This document shows positions 18,809 to 26,794 of a stretch of 64,000 nucleotides of DNA, piece after piece. The notes under the pieces are model-generated. The model made no database searches. It was not told where the DNA came from and saw nothing but the letters and a program-made list of their open reading frames with translations. The stretch comes from Pseudoalteromonas sp. T1lg23B (GTDB lineage: Bacteria; Pseudomonadota; Gammaproteobacteria; Enterobacterales; Alteromonadaceae), in assembly GCF_002964665.1 (NCBI RefSeq), contig NZ_PQBZ01000042.1, forward strand, positions 617,097 through 681,096, given 5' to 3'. The number at the start of each line of letters is the position of its first letter. Position 1 is the first letter of the stretch. The translations under genes were made by a program, and so were the position numbers.

Positions 18809-20476
18809 ATGAACCAAAAATATGATTACATCATAGTTGGTGCTGGCTCCGCAGGATGCGTTCTGGCTAACCGACTCACCGAAAATGGCCAGCACAAGGT
18901 ATTGTTGTTGGAAACGGGTGGCAGTGACAAGAGCATTTTTATTCAAATGCCCACGGCCCTATCCATTCCAATGAATACCGACAAATACGCTTGGCAGTTT
19001 CACACACAGCCAGAGCCTTATTTAGATAACCGAACCATGCATTGCCCACGCGGTAAGGTGTTGGGCGGCTCATCCTCAATTAATGGCATGGTTTACGTGC
19101 GAGGTCATGCCAAGGACTTTGATGAATGGCAGCAACACGGTGCTCAAGGTTGGGATTACCAATCTTGCCTGCCCTACTTTAAAAAGGCTGAGTCTTGGTA
19201 TTTAGGTGAAAATGCGCACCGAGGCTCTGAGGGGCCACTCGGTGTAAACAACGGTAATGAAATGGCTAACCCGTTATACCGTGCCTTTATTGAAGCGGGT
19301 GAGCAAGCCGGATACGCAAAAACAAATGACTATAACGCTGCGCAGCAAGAGGGCTTTGGCCCCATGCATATGACGGTAAAAAATGGTCGTCGTTGTTCAG
19401 CAAGCCGTGCGTATTTAGACCCAATTAAACGCCGCAGCAATTTAACCATTGTCACAGGCGCACAAGCGCAGCGGGTTTTATTGAACAATAAACAAGCGCA
19501 AGGCGTTGAGTTTAAAATCAAAGGCAAAGTTCAAAAGGCCTATGCTCGCAGAGAAGTGATCTTAAGCGCGGGGCCAATCGGCTCACCGCATTTGCTACAG
19601 CTGTCTGGCATTGGCGATAGTAAAGTTCTTGAGCAAGCGGGTGTTGAAGTACAGCATCACTTGCCGGGCGTAGGCCAGAATTTGCAAGATCATCTGGAGT
19701 TTTACTTCCAGTACAAGTGCAAACAACCGATTACCCTTAATGGCAAACTCGGGCTTATCTCTAAAGGCTTGATTGGCGCGCGTTGGCTACTGACGAAAGA
19801 TGGTTTAGGGGCTACCAACCACTTCGAGTCATGTGCGTTTATTCGCTCAAAACCTGGGGTTGAATGGCCTGATATTCAATATCACTTTTTACCTGCGGCC
19901 ATTCGCTACGATGGTAAAAGTGCATTTGACGGTCATGGCTTTCAGGTCCATGTGGGCCATAACAAGCCCAAGAGCCGCGGGTCTGTCACGATTGCATCAA
20001 ATAATCCCGATGAGCCGCCTCAGATCTTATTTAACTATCTACAAGCACAAGAAGACATCGAAGGCTTTCGCGCCTGCGTGCGCTTAACGCGTGAGATCAT
20101 CGAACAAAGCGCTTTCGATGAGTTTCGCGATGGTGAAATTCAGCCGGGTAAAGAAATACAAACGGACGAACAAATCGATGCCTTTGTACGCCAAGCGGTG
20201 GAAAGTGCCTACCACCCTTCTTGCTCATGTAAAATGGGCGAAGATGAAATGGCGGTGGTTGATTCACAAACCAAAGTACACGGTATCAATAGTTTACGTG
20301 TGGTTGATTCGTCAATTTTCCCAACCATACCTAACGGAAATTTAAATGCACCCACAATCATGGTGGCTGAAAAGGCCGCCGATCATATTCTGGGGAAAAC
20401 ACCTTTAACTAACCAAAACGCTGCGGTTGCAATGGAGCCTCAATGGCAACAACTACAACGCAGTTCGGAGATCTAG
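18809..20476 (+). CDS. betA: Choline dehydrogenase
   Basis: This FAD-dependent enzyme of the GMC oxidoreductase family (555 residues) is membrane-associated in other bacteria and oxidises choline to betaine aldehyde. The FAD-binding motif VGAGSAGCVLANRL lies at the N-terminus, the GMC signature 1 region at GKVLGGSSSINGMVYVRG, signature 2 at SAGPIGSPHLLQLSGIG, and the active-site His in SAYHPSCSCKMG. A good ribosome site (AGGAGA) lies 6 bases before the ATG, and only 11 bases separate it from betB. Together with betB it makes glycine betaine from imported choline. Confidence 0.95.
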   Translation: MNQKYDYIIVGAGSAGCVLANRLTENGQHKVLLLETGGSDKSIFIQMPTALSIPMNTDKYAWQFHTQPEPYLDNRTMHCPRGKVLGGSSSINGMVYVRGHAKDFDEWQQHGAQGWDYQSCLPYFKKAESWYLGENAHRGSEGPLGVNNGNEMANPLYRAFIEAGEQAGYAKTNDYNAAQQEGFGPMHMTVKNGRRCSASRAYLDPIKRRSNLTIVTGAQAQRVLLNNKQAQGVEFKIKGKVQKAYARREVILSAGPIGSPHLLQLSGIGDSKVLEQAGVEVQHHLPGVGQNLQDHLEFYFQYKCKQPITLNGKLGLISKGLIGARWLLTKDGLGATNHFESCAFIRSKPGVEWPDIQYHFLPAAIRYDGKSAFDGHGFQVHVGHNKPKSRGSVTIASNNPDEPPQILFNYLQAQEDIEGFRACVRLTREIIEQSAFDEFRDGEIQPGKEIQTDEQIDAFVRQAVESAYHPSCSCKMGEDEMAVVDSQTKVHGINSLRVVDSSIFPTIPNGNLNAPTIMVAEKAADHILGKTPLTNQNAAVAMEPQWQQLQRSSEI

Positions 20477-20488
20477 ATTTGCCACTCG

Positions 20489-20575
20489 CTTAGGTAGTGA
20501 TACCTAGGTGGGACTTGCAGTGGCGTGCGGGATAAATTGGTTATCCCAAGGGGGTTAGCTTGGCCTCAACCCCTT
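20489..20575 (+). promoter_or_regulatory. Three-hairpin structured leader inside bet operon
   Basis: Three consecutive stems lie between betA and the transporter: TAGGTA-GTGA-TACCTA (20491-20506, extendable), GGGATAA-ATTGG-TTATCCC (20529-20547), and AAGGGGGTT with AACCCCTT (20548-20575). None has a U-run, so they are not simple terminators. They may protect or process the mRNA, or regulate the downstream transporter. The region matches no riboswitch class that I know. Confidence 0.5.
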
Positions 20576-20614
20576 AAGCATTAATGCGAGACTAAGAAAA
20601 AAAACGGAGAAACA

Positions 20615-20665
20615 ATGAGTTACTTTTACTTATTTTGGGAGGGTGACAATGACCTTATGGCTTAG
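20615..20665 (+). CDS. 16-residue leader ORF overlapping transporter start
   Basis: The reading frame encodes MSYFYLFWEGDNDLMA. GGAG lies 5 bases before its ATG, a better-placed site than many genes here. Its stop (20663-20665) lies 17 bases inside the transporter gene, in another frame, so ribosomes finishing it would be placed beside the transporter start at 20649. It could be a translational-coupling leader or a tiny aromatic membrane peptide. Its expression is unproven. Confidence 0.4.
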   Translation: MSYFYLFWEGDNDLMA

Positions 20666-21866
20666 TGCAGGTATCATTTTCACCCTATTGGCAATCGCTT
20701 TAATTTTGTTTAAATGGGGAAATTTACAGTGTGTTGGCGTCACACCTGTTAAAACCTTTACCTTTATCGCCATTTTGTTTACGTCAGGCTTAGATGTCGG
20801 ACTGATAATGTTTCCACTTACTGAGTTTGCGGGTTACGCAGACATAAAAGCAAGCCCAGAGTATGCGTTTGCAAACCCACTCGCCATCGAGTTTGGCTTT
20901 TGGGGGTTTTTAATCTGGGGATTTTATTTCCTTACCTGCTTTTATTTCTGCGTAATAGAGCCCAAAGTGAAGTTCTTTGAAATTCCTTGGGTGAAATTAG
21001 TCAATAATGTGATCATTATTGGCACCTGTGCCTTTACAGCATATTTGCTGCTAACAAACCTGCCTTGGTATTTACCTGAGGTTGGAGATGGTAGCTCGAT
21101 TATTCCAACATTTTATTTGTTGGTCTTTGCGGCGATTTGCTTTGCGGTTTATTCAAGCACCAGCTTGAAATATGTACGCTTTTTGAGTATTTCGACCACT
21201 TGGTTGTTTATCGCTTTAATTGCTTATATGTGGGGCGCGGCATTTGTATTTGGCGACAGTGCCATGAGCAGTTTTGCCAATAAGTTTGCACTACTTGGCG
21301 ACTATTTTACGCATATCAACGAGTTTGTATTACCACTGAACGATTACCATGAATTTTATCTGTTCTGGTGGTTTGCTTGGAGCATCATGATTGGTCAGTT
21401 CACCTCTCGCTTTGTTGGTGGACTAAAAACCTATCAAGTACTGGCTGCCATGTTGGTGTTCCCATCTATTCCAATCGCTATCTGGTTTAGTGTGCTTTAT
21501 CACTACCATGAAGCGGGAATTTCGACTGCGGGGATTAAAAACTTCGCCATGGTATTTGTGGGCATAGTATTTGTGATCAACTCTCTTGATTCACTCATTC
21601 GCCTGTATACCGACAACTTGAATCTAACAGTAAAACGTTTGGGCCTGCGTAACTATATGTTATTTAATATTATTGCCCTATCTCTGTTAACTTTGCTGTT
21701 TAAACTCGAGTTTTTACAAATTCAGTGGGTTGGCGCGTTGGTGATAGGCGTATTCTTCTCTTGCGCGGCCTATATCGGTTACGGCAAGTTGAAAACCGTT
21801 CGCCAAATCGATAGTTCACCCAAAGATAACAAAATTGACTACAGCAAAATTGAAACTGCTAGCTAA
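20649..21866 (+). CDS. Short BCCT-family choline/betaine transporter
   Basis: This inner-membrane transporter of 405 residues has about ten hydrophobic segments. The stretch FYLFWWFAWSIMIGQFTSRF, followed by GGLKTYQVLAAMLVFPSIPIAIW, matches the conserved core of betaine/choline/carnitine transporters. Usual BCCT proteins exceed 500 residues with twelve helices, so this is a reduced or divergent member. Its place after betIBA suggests choline import. The ATG at 20649 was chosen because GGGAGG lies 6 bases upstream; a GTG at 20643 is too close to that site. Confidence 0.8.
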   Translation: MTLWLSAGIIFTLLAIALILFKWGNLQCVGVTPVKTFTFIAILFTSGLDVGLIMFPLTEFAGYADIKASPEYAFANPLAIEFGFWGFLIWGFYFLTCFYFCVIEPKVKFFEIPWVKLVNNVIIIGTCAFTAYLLLTNLPWYLPEVGDGSSIIPTFYLLVFAAICFAVYSSTSLKYVRFLSISTTWLFIALIAYMWGAAFVFGDSAMSSFANKFALLGDYFTHINEFVLPLNDYHEFYLFWWFAWSIMIGQFTSRFVGGLKTYQVLAAMLVFPSIPIAIWFSVLYHYHEAGISTAGIKNFAMVFVGIVFVINSLDSLIRLYTDNLNLTVKRLGLRNYMLFNIIALSLLTLLFKLEFLQIQWVGALVIGVFFSCAAYIGYGKLKTVRQIDSSPKDNKIDYSKIETAS

Positions 21867-21876
21867 GGATTTCGAC

Positions 21877-22575
21877 ATGACAACAACGAGAACTCTACTT
21901 TTCGGTGCACTGGCACTCGCCTCAACACACGCAGCGGCAAATTGGTCTACGACCGTGACGGCTGCATCGGACTATACCTTCAACGGTGTGAGTCAAACGC
22001 AAAACGACCCTGCTCTACAAGCAAGCCTTGACTATGCCTTTGATAATGGCATTTATGCAGGTACTTGGGCCTCAAATGTAGATTTTGGTGGCGACACCAA
22101 CCTTGAGTGGGATGCATATGTTGGTAAATACGTAAAGCTAAACGATAGCTGGAGCGTGGACTATGGTATCGCTTATTACACCTATCATGGTGACAGCAAC
22201 TCCAGCGACGGTAATTACCCTGAGGTTTACTCAAAGTTTGGCTTTAGCAATTCATTGGGCCAAACCGAGTTTAACTTTTGGTATAGCTGGGATTACTTTG
22301 GTACAGGTGCAGGCCACACCATTGCCATGGTTGCTCACAGTGTAGAAATTGCCAAAGGCCATACACTACGCGCAAGCTTTGATGTATCAAACTCATTAGA
22401 CAGCGATAAGTACATGTGGGATGCGGGAGATAAATCTTACCATCACTACCGTTTGGCTTATCAAACCAGCTATGAGGGCTTCAATTTTGAAGTGGCGGCT
22501 GAAAACACCAGTTTAGATTATGATACCGCTGATGAGCGTATCGTACTGAGCGTGTCACGCACCTTCAATCTGTAA
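21877..22575 (+). CDS. TorF-family putative outer-membrane porin
   Basis: This outer-membrane beta-barrel protein of 232 residues has a signal peptide (cleavage after HAAA) and the hallmark opening STTVTAASDYTFNGVSQTQNDPALQASLDYAF of the TorF/TIGR02001 family. It ends in an aromatic residue pattern (RTFNL) typical of barrel proteins. Last in the bet cluster and 10 bases after the transporter, it probably lets choline or a related amine cross the outer membrane. A terminator follows. Confidence 0.88.
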   Translation: MTTTRTLLFGALALASTHAAANWSTTVTAASDYTFNGVSQTQNDPALQASLDYAFDNGIYAGTWASNVDFGGDTNLEWDAYVGKYVKLNDSWSVDYGIAYYTYHGDSNSSDGNYPEVYSKFGFSNSLGQTEFNFWYSWDYFGTGAGHTIAMVAHSVEIAKGHTLRASFDVSNSLDSDKYMWDAGDKSYHHYRLAYQTSYEGFNFEVAAENTSLDYDTADERIVLSVSRTFNL

Positions 22576-22603
22576 GTTTACAAGTCTCCTACTACTTGTA
22601 ATA

Positions 22604-22636
22604 AAGGCCAGATGAAAATCTGGCCTTATTTTTTAT
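22604..22636 (+). terminator. Rho-independent terminator of bet cluster
   Basis: A 10-bp perfect stem AAGGCCAGAT / ATCTGGCCTT with loop GAAA is followed by ATTTTTTATTT. It closes the betI-to-porin transcription unit. Confidence 0.9.
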
Positions 22637-22670
22637 TTGATGCTTGGTTTTGATGTTTGGTATAGCAAGG

Positions 22671-23096
22671 CTAACGGGATATAACCGTCTGAATGACCTG
22701 TTTAAGTTCAGTGGGCTTATCTGTGCCTAAGCTAATCACTGAGCCATCATGCAGTACGATGTTAACGGCATCAAAACCCGACACATTATATAGTGTTCCG
22801 TGATTGATTTTTCGAATTCCCCAGCCCGTAATCCAGCGATTCTCAACGACCGTAACTTCTTTGATGTCTTTGACGGCAATACTGCCATTGATAAGACCAG
22901 CCCCCATTTCCCAGCTTACAGAAGAAGCATCTACAGTGACTTTCAACTTATAGAAATTCAGCATCACAGCCAACACAATAAAGGCCGTGATATATAAAGC
23001 CACGGGCTGCGCTTTTACAAAATACACCACGAGTAATAAAACAATAACCAGCACCGCTATCATTGAATAACCGTACTGAACGTTTTCATACACCAT
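22671..23096 (-). CDS. Two-helix membrane protein with PH-like domain
   Basis: This protein of 141 residues has two membrane helices (about 10-28 and 31-47) followed by a small beta-rich domain of the bacterial PH-like type (KLKVTVDASSVSWEMG, DIKEVTVVENRW, FDAVNIVLHDGSVISLG). Such proteins are common and poorly characterised. No partner gene is adjacent. The start follows from the hydrophobic N-terminus and an AAGGAG-like site upstream. Confidence 0.7.
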   Translation of the reverse strand: MVYENVQYGYSMIAVLVIVLLLVVYFVKAQPVALYITAFIVLAVMLNFYKLKVTVDASSVSWEMGAGLINGSIAVKDIKEVTVVENRWITGWGIRKINHGTLYNVSGFDAVNIVLHDGSVISLGTDKPTELKQVIQTVISR

Positions 23097-23664
23097 ATTT
23101 AAACTCCTTCTCTACCCCATGTAACCGTATTTTTCAAACCCAAAAAGTGCTCGTACACCGGTATTAACCTAGCCGTAAGGCGTAGCCAAAGTGACCAAAA
23201 CATTGGCTCTATAGGTTCACCATAGAAAAAGACCGTGTTTAACACAACGCTGAGTGACGCTAGTTAGAACGCAAAGCACAGCGACAATACAAAGTTTGAA
23301 GAGCACAAACTCAACCAAGTGAAGTAGTAGCTCACATCACCAAACTCGCTGATTAATAAGAGTAATAACACTCTGCTTCTTGCGCCTTAGGCCAAACACT
23401 CACAGGGTAAGGGCCGCCGAACATAGCGGACATAAGCATTTTAGAGCATTGGGTTAAGTGGAGTCTGATCGACATAAACGAACATGGAACGAGCATTGAT
23501 AAAGGTAAAATTTGTCTGTTTTTACACGGAACGCCAGATTTTGTCCTATAACATTATGAACCGCCGTTTTGGTGGAAAGATAAAAGCACGTAATACAGCC
23601 CGTTATGTCTGTTTTAGTTTGGATATTTGGGGGAGTTGTTATACACCACTACAGGAAGTGAGTA
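23097..23664. other. Long intergenic stretch at the edge of the accessory region
   Basis: No gene is convincing here. A 68-codon frame at 23484-23690 lacks a ribosome site and has unlikely composition. The stretch marks the change from core-like genes to the AT-rich accessory region. Confidence 0.5.
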
Positions 23665-23913
23665 ATGAAAGTAAATATAAAGTCATTTGATGTCGCTATG
23701 GAAGTGAAGCAAAAAGGCGTAGAACTCGAAGTTAGAAGCCCTGATGGCAATAATTTTCACGGCGATTGTTATGTGACAATGACTGGGCTAGTCTGGTGTC
23801 TGGGTAAAACGTCTAAGGCTCAAGGAACAAAAATAAAATGGGAAGAGCTGATGGAAATATGTGGTTCTAAGGAAAAGCTAAAAGCCGCTTTGAAGGCCGC
23901 TAAAAGTACATAA
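23665..23913 (+). CDS. Small conserved-looking hypothetical protein
   Basis: This 82-residue soluble protein has a strong ribosome site AGGAAGTG before the ATG. The N-terminal half has alternating strands (VNIKSFDVAMEVKQKGVELEVRSP), with GDCYVTMTGLVWCLGKT in the middle and a lysine-rich helical C-terminus. The layout suggests a small nucleic-acid- or ligand-binding fold, but I do not recognise the family securely. It sits just before a 115-bp repeat element. Confidence 0.65.
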   Translation: MKVNIKSFDVAMEVKQKGVELEVRSPDGNNFHGDCYVTMTGLVWCLGKTSKAQGTKIKWEELMEICGSKEKLKAALKAAKST

Positions 23914-23927
23914 CAAGTTAAAGCATC

Positions 23928-24042
23928 GGAAAACCACTCCAACTTGCTGGTCAATTACGGGTACATTTTTGGTAATATGATCACAAAGCGGATATCGCCA
24001 ATAGAAAAGGGTCTGACTAGCTCGTTTTTAAAAAGGGTGTCC
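23928..24042 (+). mobile_element. 115-bp miniature inverted-repeat element, copy 1
   Basis: This copy shares about 93 percent identity (8 differences by eye) with the copy at 28351-28465. Its ends are decayed: GGAAAACCAC on the left against GGACACCC read inward from the right. It is immediately followed by a tandem 10-mer duplication (CTGTTTAGTA twice, 24042-24061). It is too short to encode a transposase, so it is probably a non-autonomous derivative of an insertion sequence. Confidence 0.8.
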
Positions 24043-24196
24043 TGTTTAGTACTGTTTAGTAGGAATTGGTAAGGTTCTTTATACTTACCGATAGATACAA
24101 CTTTTAAAGATATTTAAGCAGGCTCGCGCTCATTCTTAGTTTATTTTAACCAAGCTTATTACTCTGATTGCAGCGTTAAGAATATAAGGAGGTTAG

Positions 24197-24463
24197 GTGC
24201 CGATTTACATCAAAGTTGAAAAATCTAATGAACGGCTAGCACACCTTGCGAGAGAAAGCTGGGATCTTCCGACTCAAATCATAGAACTTGAAACGTGGTT
24301 ATTCGAAAACCCTTTAAATTTAACTCCTGCTAATTACGTGGCTGATATTGGTTTCAGTATTAGAGAAAATGCTTGTGGTGGTGGTGCGATTTTATCACCT
24401 AAAGCGATGACAATTATGGGAAACTTAGGAATAAAGCTGTACTTATCTGAGTATGGTGATTAA
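24197..24463 (+). CDS. Hypothetical protein, 88 residues
   Basis: A GTG start has a near-perfect AAGGAGG site 4 bases upstream, strong support for translation. The product is soluble and acidic: MPIYIKVEKSNERLAHLARE, a central ETWLFENPLNLTP, and a C-terminal CGGGAILSPKAMTIMGNLGI. I do not recognise it. It sits between the two copies of the 115-bp element with other unknown genes, in a region more AT-rich than its surroundings. Confidence 0.6.
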   Translation: MPIYIKVEKSNERLAHLARESWDLPTQIIELETWLFENPLNLTPANYVADIGFSIRENACGGGAILSPKAMTIMGNLGIKLYLSEYGD

Positions 24464-24578
24464 TGTGTACCTGCCAAGCGAATTGACGCTCGGATTAATA
24501 AAGTTTGACTTGGTTCGCTGCGCTCAATGATGAATCCAAGCAATATCAACACCTAACTGAAACGTTATAAGGACATAG

Positions 24579-24887
24579 ATGAATCGACTATTTGGTAAAA
24601 ATGTAATAAAAATTGCAGCACCTCAAGACAGGAAAGAGCTTAAGTTTGAGATGCTTCACGACCACGATGGTTTCAACTCTATCAATGTTCGTTTTTTCAA
24701 CGCTGACAATTCACCTATCACTATCGACTTTTCAGACTTAGCAATTCAAATGCTTTTCGATCCAGATACAGAATCAACCAGTTTAGGTGAGTTTGAGTAC
24801 GTAAAAGCAATTGAAAATGGCTTTGAGGTGTGTGGTGATTTTGGAATTATTTGGGTGTATTGTGATTCAAGCTCGCCCAAGCTGTAA
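24579..24887 (+). CDS. Hypothetical protein, 102 residues
   Basis: This small acidic soluble protein starts at an ATG with AAGGA upstream. It begins MNRLFGKNVIKIAAPQD and contains several short beta-like stretches (INVRFFNADNSPITIDF, FEVCGDFGIIWVYC) with two cysteines near the end. The family is not recognised. It has no secretion signal and lies in the accessory stretch between the repeat elements. Confidence 0.55.
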   Translation: MNRLFGKNVIKIAAPQDRKELKFEMLHDHDGFNSINVRFFNADNSPITIDFSDLAIQMLFDPDTESTSLGEFEYVKAIENGFEVCGDFGIIWVYCDSSSPKL

Positions 24888-25008
24888 GCCTATCAGACTA
24901 GTTATGAAAGAGTAATCTAACAAATCAGTTAGCTCCTCCCTTTGGCGCCAGAGAAGAGCGGCGTTGCGGGTGTTGTAATCGTTTAATAATAAATTGGTGG
25001 TATTTAGG

Positions 25009-26001
25009 TTGATTAAAAAGATTCTGTTGTTTTTAGTCGTTCAGTCCTGCTTTTTTTCTCAGTTTGTTTTCGCAGATGAAGCAAGTGTTCTCTATCTGAA
25101 AGTATTCTCGGTAAATGAAAATATTGTAGTTAAAGCTAACCTTATGGGTGAACATCTAACCTATAAGGTTAAAGAGTCTAAAACTAAAATCAATCTAGAT
25201 TTTAGCCATTTGTGGAATGAATTAGATACTTGGGAAGTAACAAAAGAAAGTGTAGATAAGCGGATTTCTCACTATGAAGATTTATTTTTAAAACCCATTA
25301 ATGGGTTGCTAAAAAAAGCTAAACAAATACATTTTATTGTTGATGAAAATTCTGTTCGCTATGCTATGGGCTTAATCCCATATGAAGGTAAACCTCTCTT
25401 CCTTCACTACCCTATTTCATATAGCTATAACAACGTTGTTGTAACACAAAAAAGTTTTTATTCAGAGAGTTGGAGCGGTTTATCAATTTCTGATCATACT
25501 GCGGATCCAGAAAATGCCGCTTCATATTTAAGTAAATTTATCTTAAATAACAGCCACTATAAAATGGAGGACTTGAGCTATAGTAAATTTGTCGAGTCGG
25601 GTCCCTTTGACGTATTGTTATTTAGCCTTCATGGTGTAAGAACTGACTCAAGCGCCAGAATGACTTTTAACGAGCAGTGGCTTAGCGCCAACGATTTTTC
25701 ACACTTTAAAAGTAAACTTATTTACTTGGACTCATGTCAGATGGGCTCTTCAATTGATTTTTTAAAGAAGCTACAAGATTACGGAAATGAGTTTTTTATA
25801 GCCCCACTATTTAGTAACGAAGCTGGAGGCTCTTCAAGTGCAACAATAAAAGGGTTCTTTTCAAACTTGAAATCTGGGGATTCCCCTGCCGTTTCAATGT
25901 ATAAAGTTCGTAAAGAACTTTTTGAAAAATATAGTAAAAGTGATGGCGTTGATGTTGCTTACTGGAAGGCGTTTCCGTTTAGAGTATATCAACAAATCTA
26001 G
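25009..26001 (+). CDS. Secreted CHAT-like (caspase-fold) protein
   Basis: This exported protein of about 330 residues has a signal peptide (MIKKILLFLVVQ..., cleavage after FVFA). The C-terminal half has the features of a CHAT/caspase-fold peptidase: a catalytic-type His208 in LLFSLHGVR and Cys243 in IYLDSCQMGSS, then SAVSMYKVRKE-like helices near the end (exact text PAVSMYKVRKEL). The N-terminal half is beta-rich and unknown. The start is non-ATG; TTG at 25009 was chosen for its signal peptide, with TTG/GTG alternatives at 24994 and 24997. Most CHAT proteins are cytoplasmic and tied to TPR or defence systems, so a secreted form without a TPR is unusual. A lipoprotein gene follows. Confidence 0.7.
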   Translation: MIKKILLFLVVQSCFFSQFVFADEASVLYLKVFSVNENIVVKANLMGEHLTYKVKESKTKINLDFSHLWNELDTWEVTKESVDKRISHYEDLFLKPINGLLKKAKQIHFIVDENSVRYAMGLIPYEGKPLFLHYPISYSYNNVVVTQKSFYSESWSGLSISDHTADPENAASYLSKFILNNSHYKMEDLSYSKFVESGPFDVLLFSLHGVRTDSSARMTFNEQWLSANDFSHFKSKLIYLDSCQMGSSIDFLKKLQDYGNEFFIAPLFSNEAGGSSSATIKGFFSNLKSGDSPAVSMYKVRKELFEKYSKSDGVDVAYWKAFPFRVYQQI

Positions 26002-26124
26002 TAGGCAAGTCACCTGAGAATCATTTACAACGCAACAAAAATAGTTGATTTGGTTGCGACACACATTTTAACCAATGATTATTAGCCGCACAGTGGGGCT
26101 TGAGCAGTAAAACATGGAGAGATA

Positions 26125-26658
26125 ATGATAAAGTTTTTATTCGTTTTTTGGGTTCTGTTTTTATCTGGCTGTACCAGTATTCCTATTTCGACCATGCTGG
26201 AGCTTCGCGATTTCAATGAACAAAGCTTTGTGGCTTTAAACCCTGTAGAGATCCGTTCAAAAATAAGGTTGTCTGAGCCGCTCACGTTAGATTTAGCAAA
26301 AATTACTTTATCGCTTAGCTTAGAAAATGAAAAAGGGTTTAGAAACTTCACATTTCCACTCGTGCTTGAAAACGAAAATAAAATAGCAGCGCTAGAGGGT
26401 TTATTTTCATCACAACCAGCCAACACAGAATACACTTTTAGGCTATCGGACATCGCTCTTAAAAATTTTGTGGAAACGCAAAAATTATTTTCAGATGGCA
26501 TCAAAAGACAAGGGTCTTTTTCAATCGGAGCGAGTTTCAACCAAGAGTCCAAAGAAGTGCAAGCAGCCTACATCTCAATTTTGCTACAACTCAGTGATGA
26601 AGAAGGCTTTTTTACTCTGCTTGATAATGCCGAGGTTGATTTTAAGCAAAAAGGTTAA
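26125..26658 (+). CDS. Lipoprotein of unknown function
   Basis: This lipoprotein of 177 residues has lipobox LSGC (Cys16). The mature protein is beta-rich and repetitive in style (IRLSEPLTLDLAKITLSLSLENEKG, LQLSDEEGFFTLLDNAEVDF), suggesting an immunoglobulin-like or sandwich fold. The family is not recognised. It lies 123 bases after the secreted CHAT-like gene on the same strand and may work with it in the envelope. The ribosome site GAGAG precedes the ATG. Confidence 0.6.
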   Translation: MIKFLFVFWVLFLSGCTSIPISTMLELRDFNEQSFVALNPVEIRSKIRLSEPLTLDLAKITLSLSLENEKGFRNFTFPLVLENENKIAALEGLFSSQPANTEYTFRLSDIALKNFVETQKLFSDGIKRQGSFSIGASFNQESKEVQAAYISILLQLSDEEGFFTLLDNAEVDFKQKG

Positions 26659-26794
26659 CAAATCACTTTAAAAGGAGCTTTCACTATTAAGTTATTAGAA
26701 TTGATTGTTTTTTAGCCTTTTGGCACAATGAGTTAGGTTTGGTGATGTTTCTCTCTCAACATGGCGTTTGCAATATAAATGGAGCCCAATTCTC

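Noticed and set aside
20489..20610. Known riboswitch in the bet leader
   Set aside because: The hairpins do not match the conserved motifs of any riboswitch class I can recall, so it is reported only as a structured region.
23484..23690. 68-codon reading frame
   Set aside because: No ribosome site, odd composition, and it overlaps the well-supported start of the gene at 23665.
23914..24994. Possible integron cassette array (small same-strand ORFs with structured gaps)
   Set aside because: No integrase gene, and the gaps do not share attC-like paired core sites (GTTRRRY with RYYYAAC at consistent spacing). Isolated partial matches such as ATCTAAC near 24913 are not enough.
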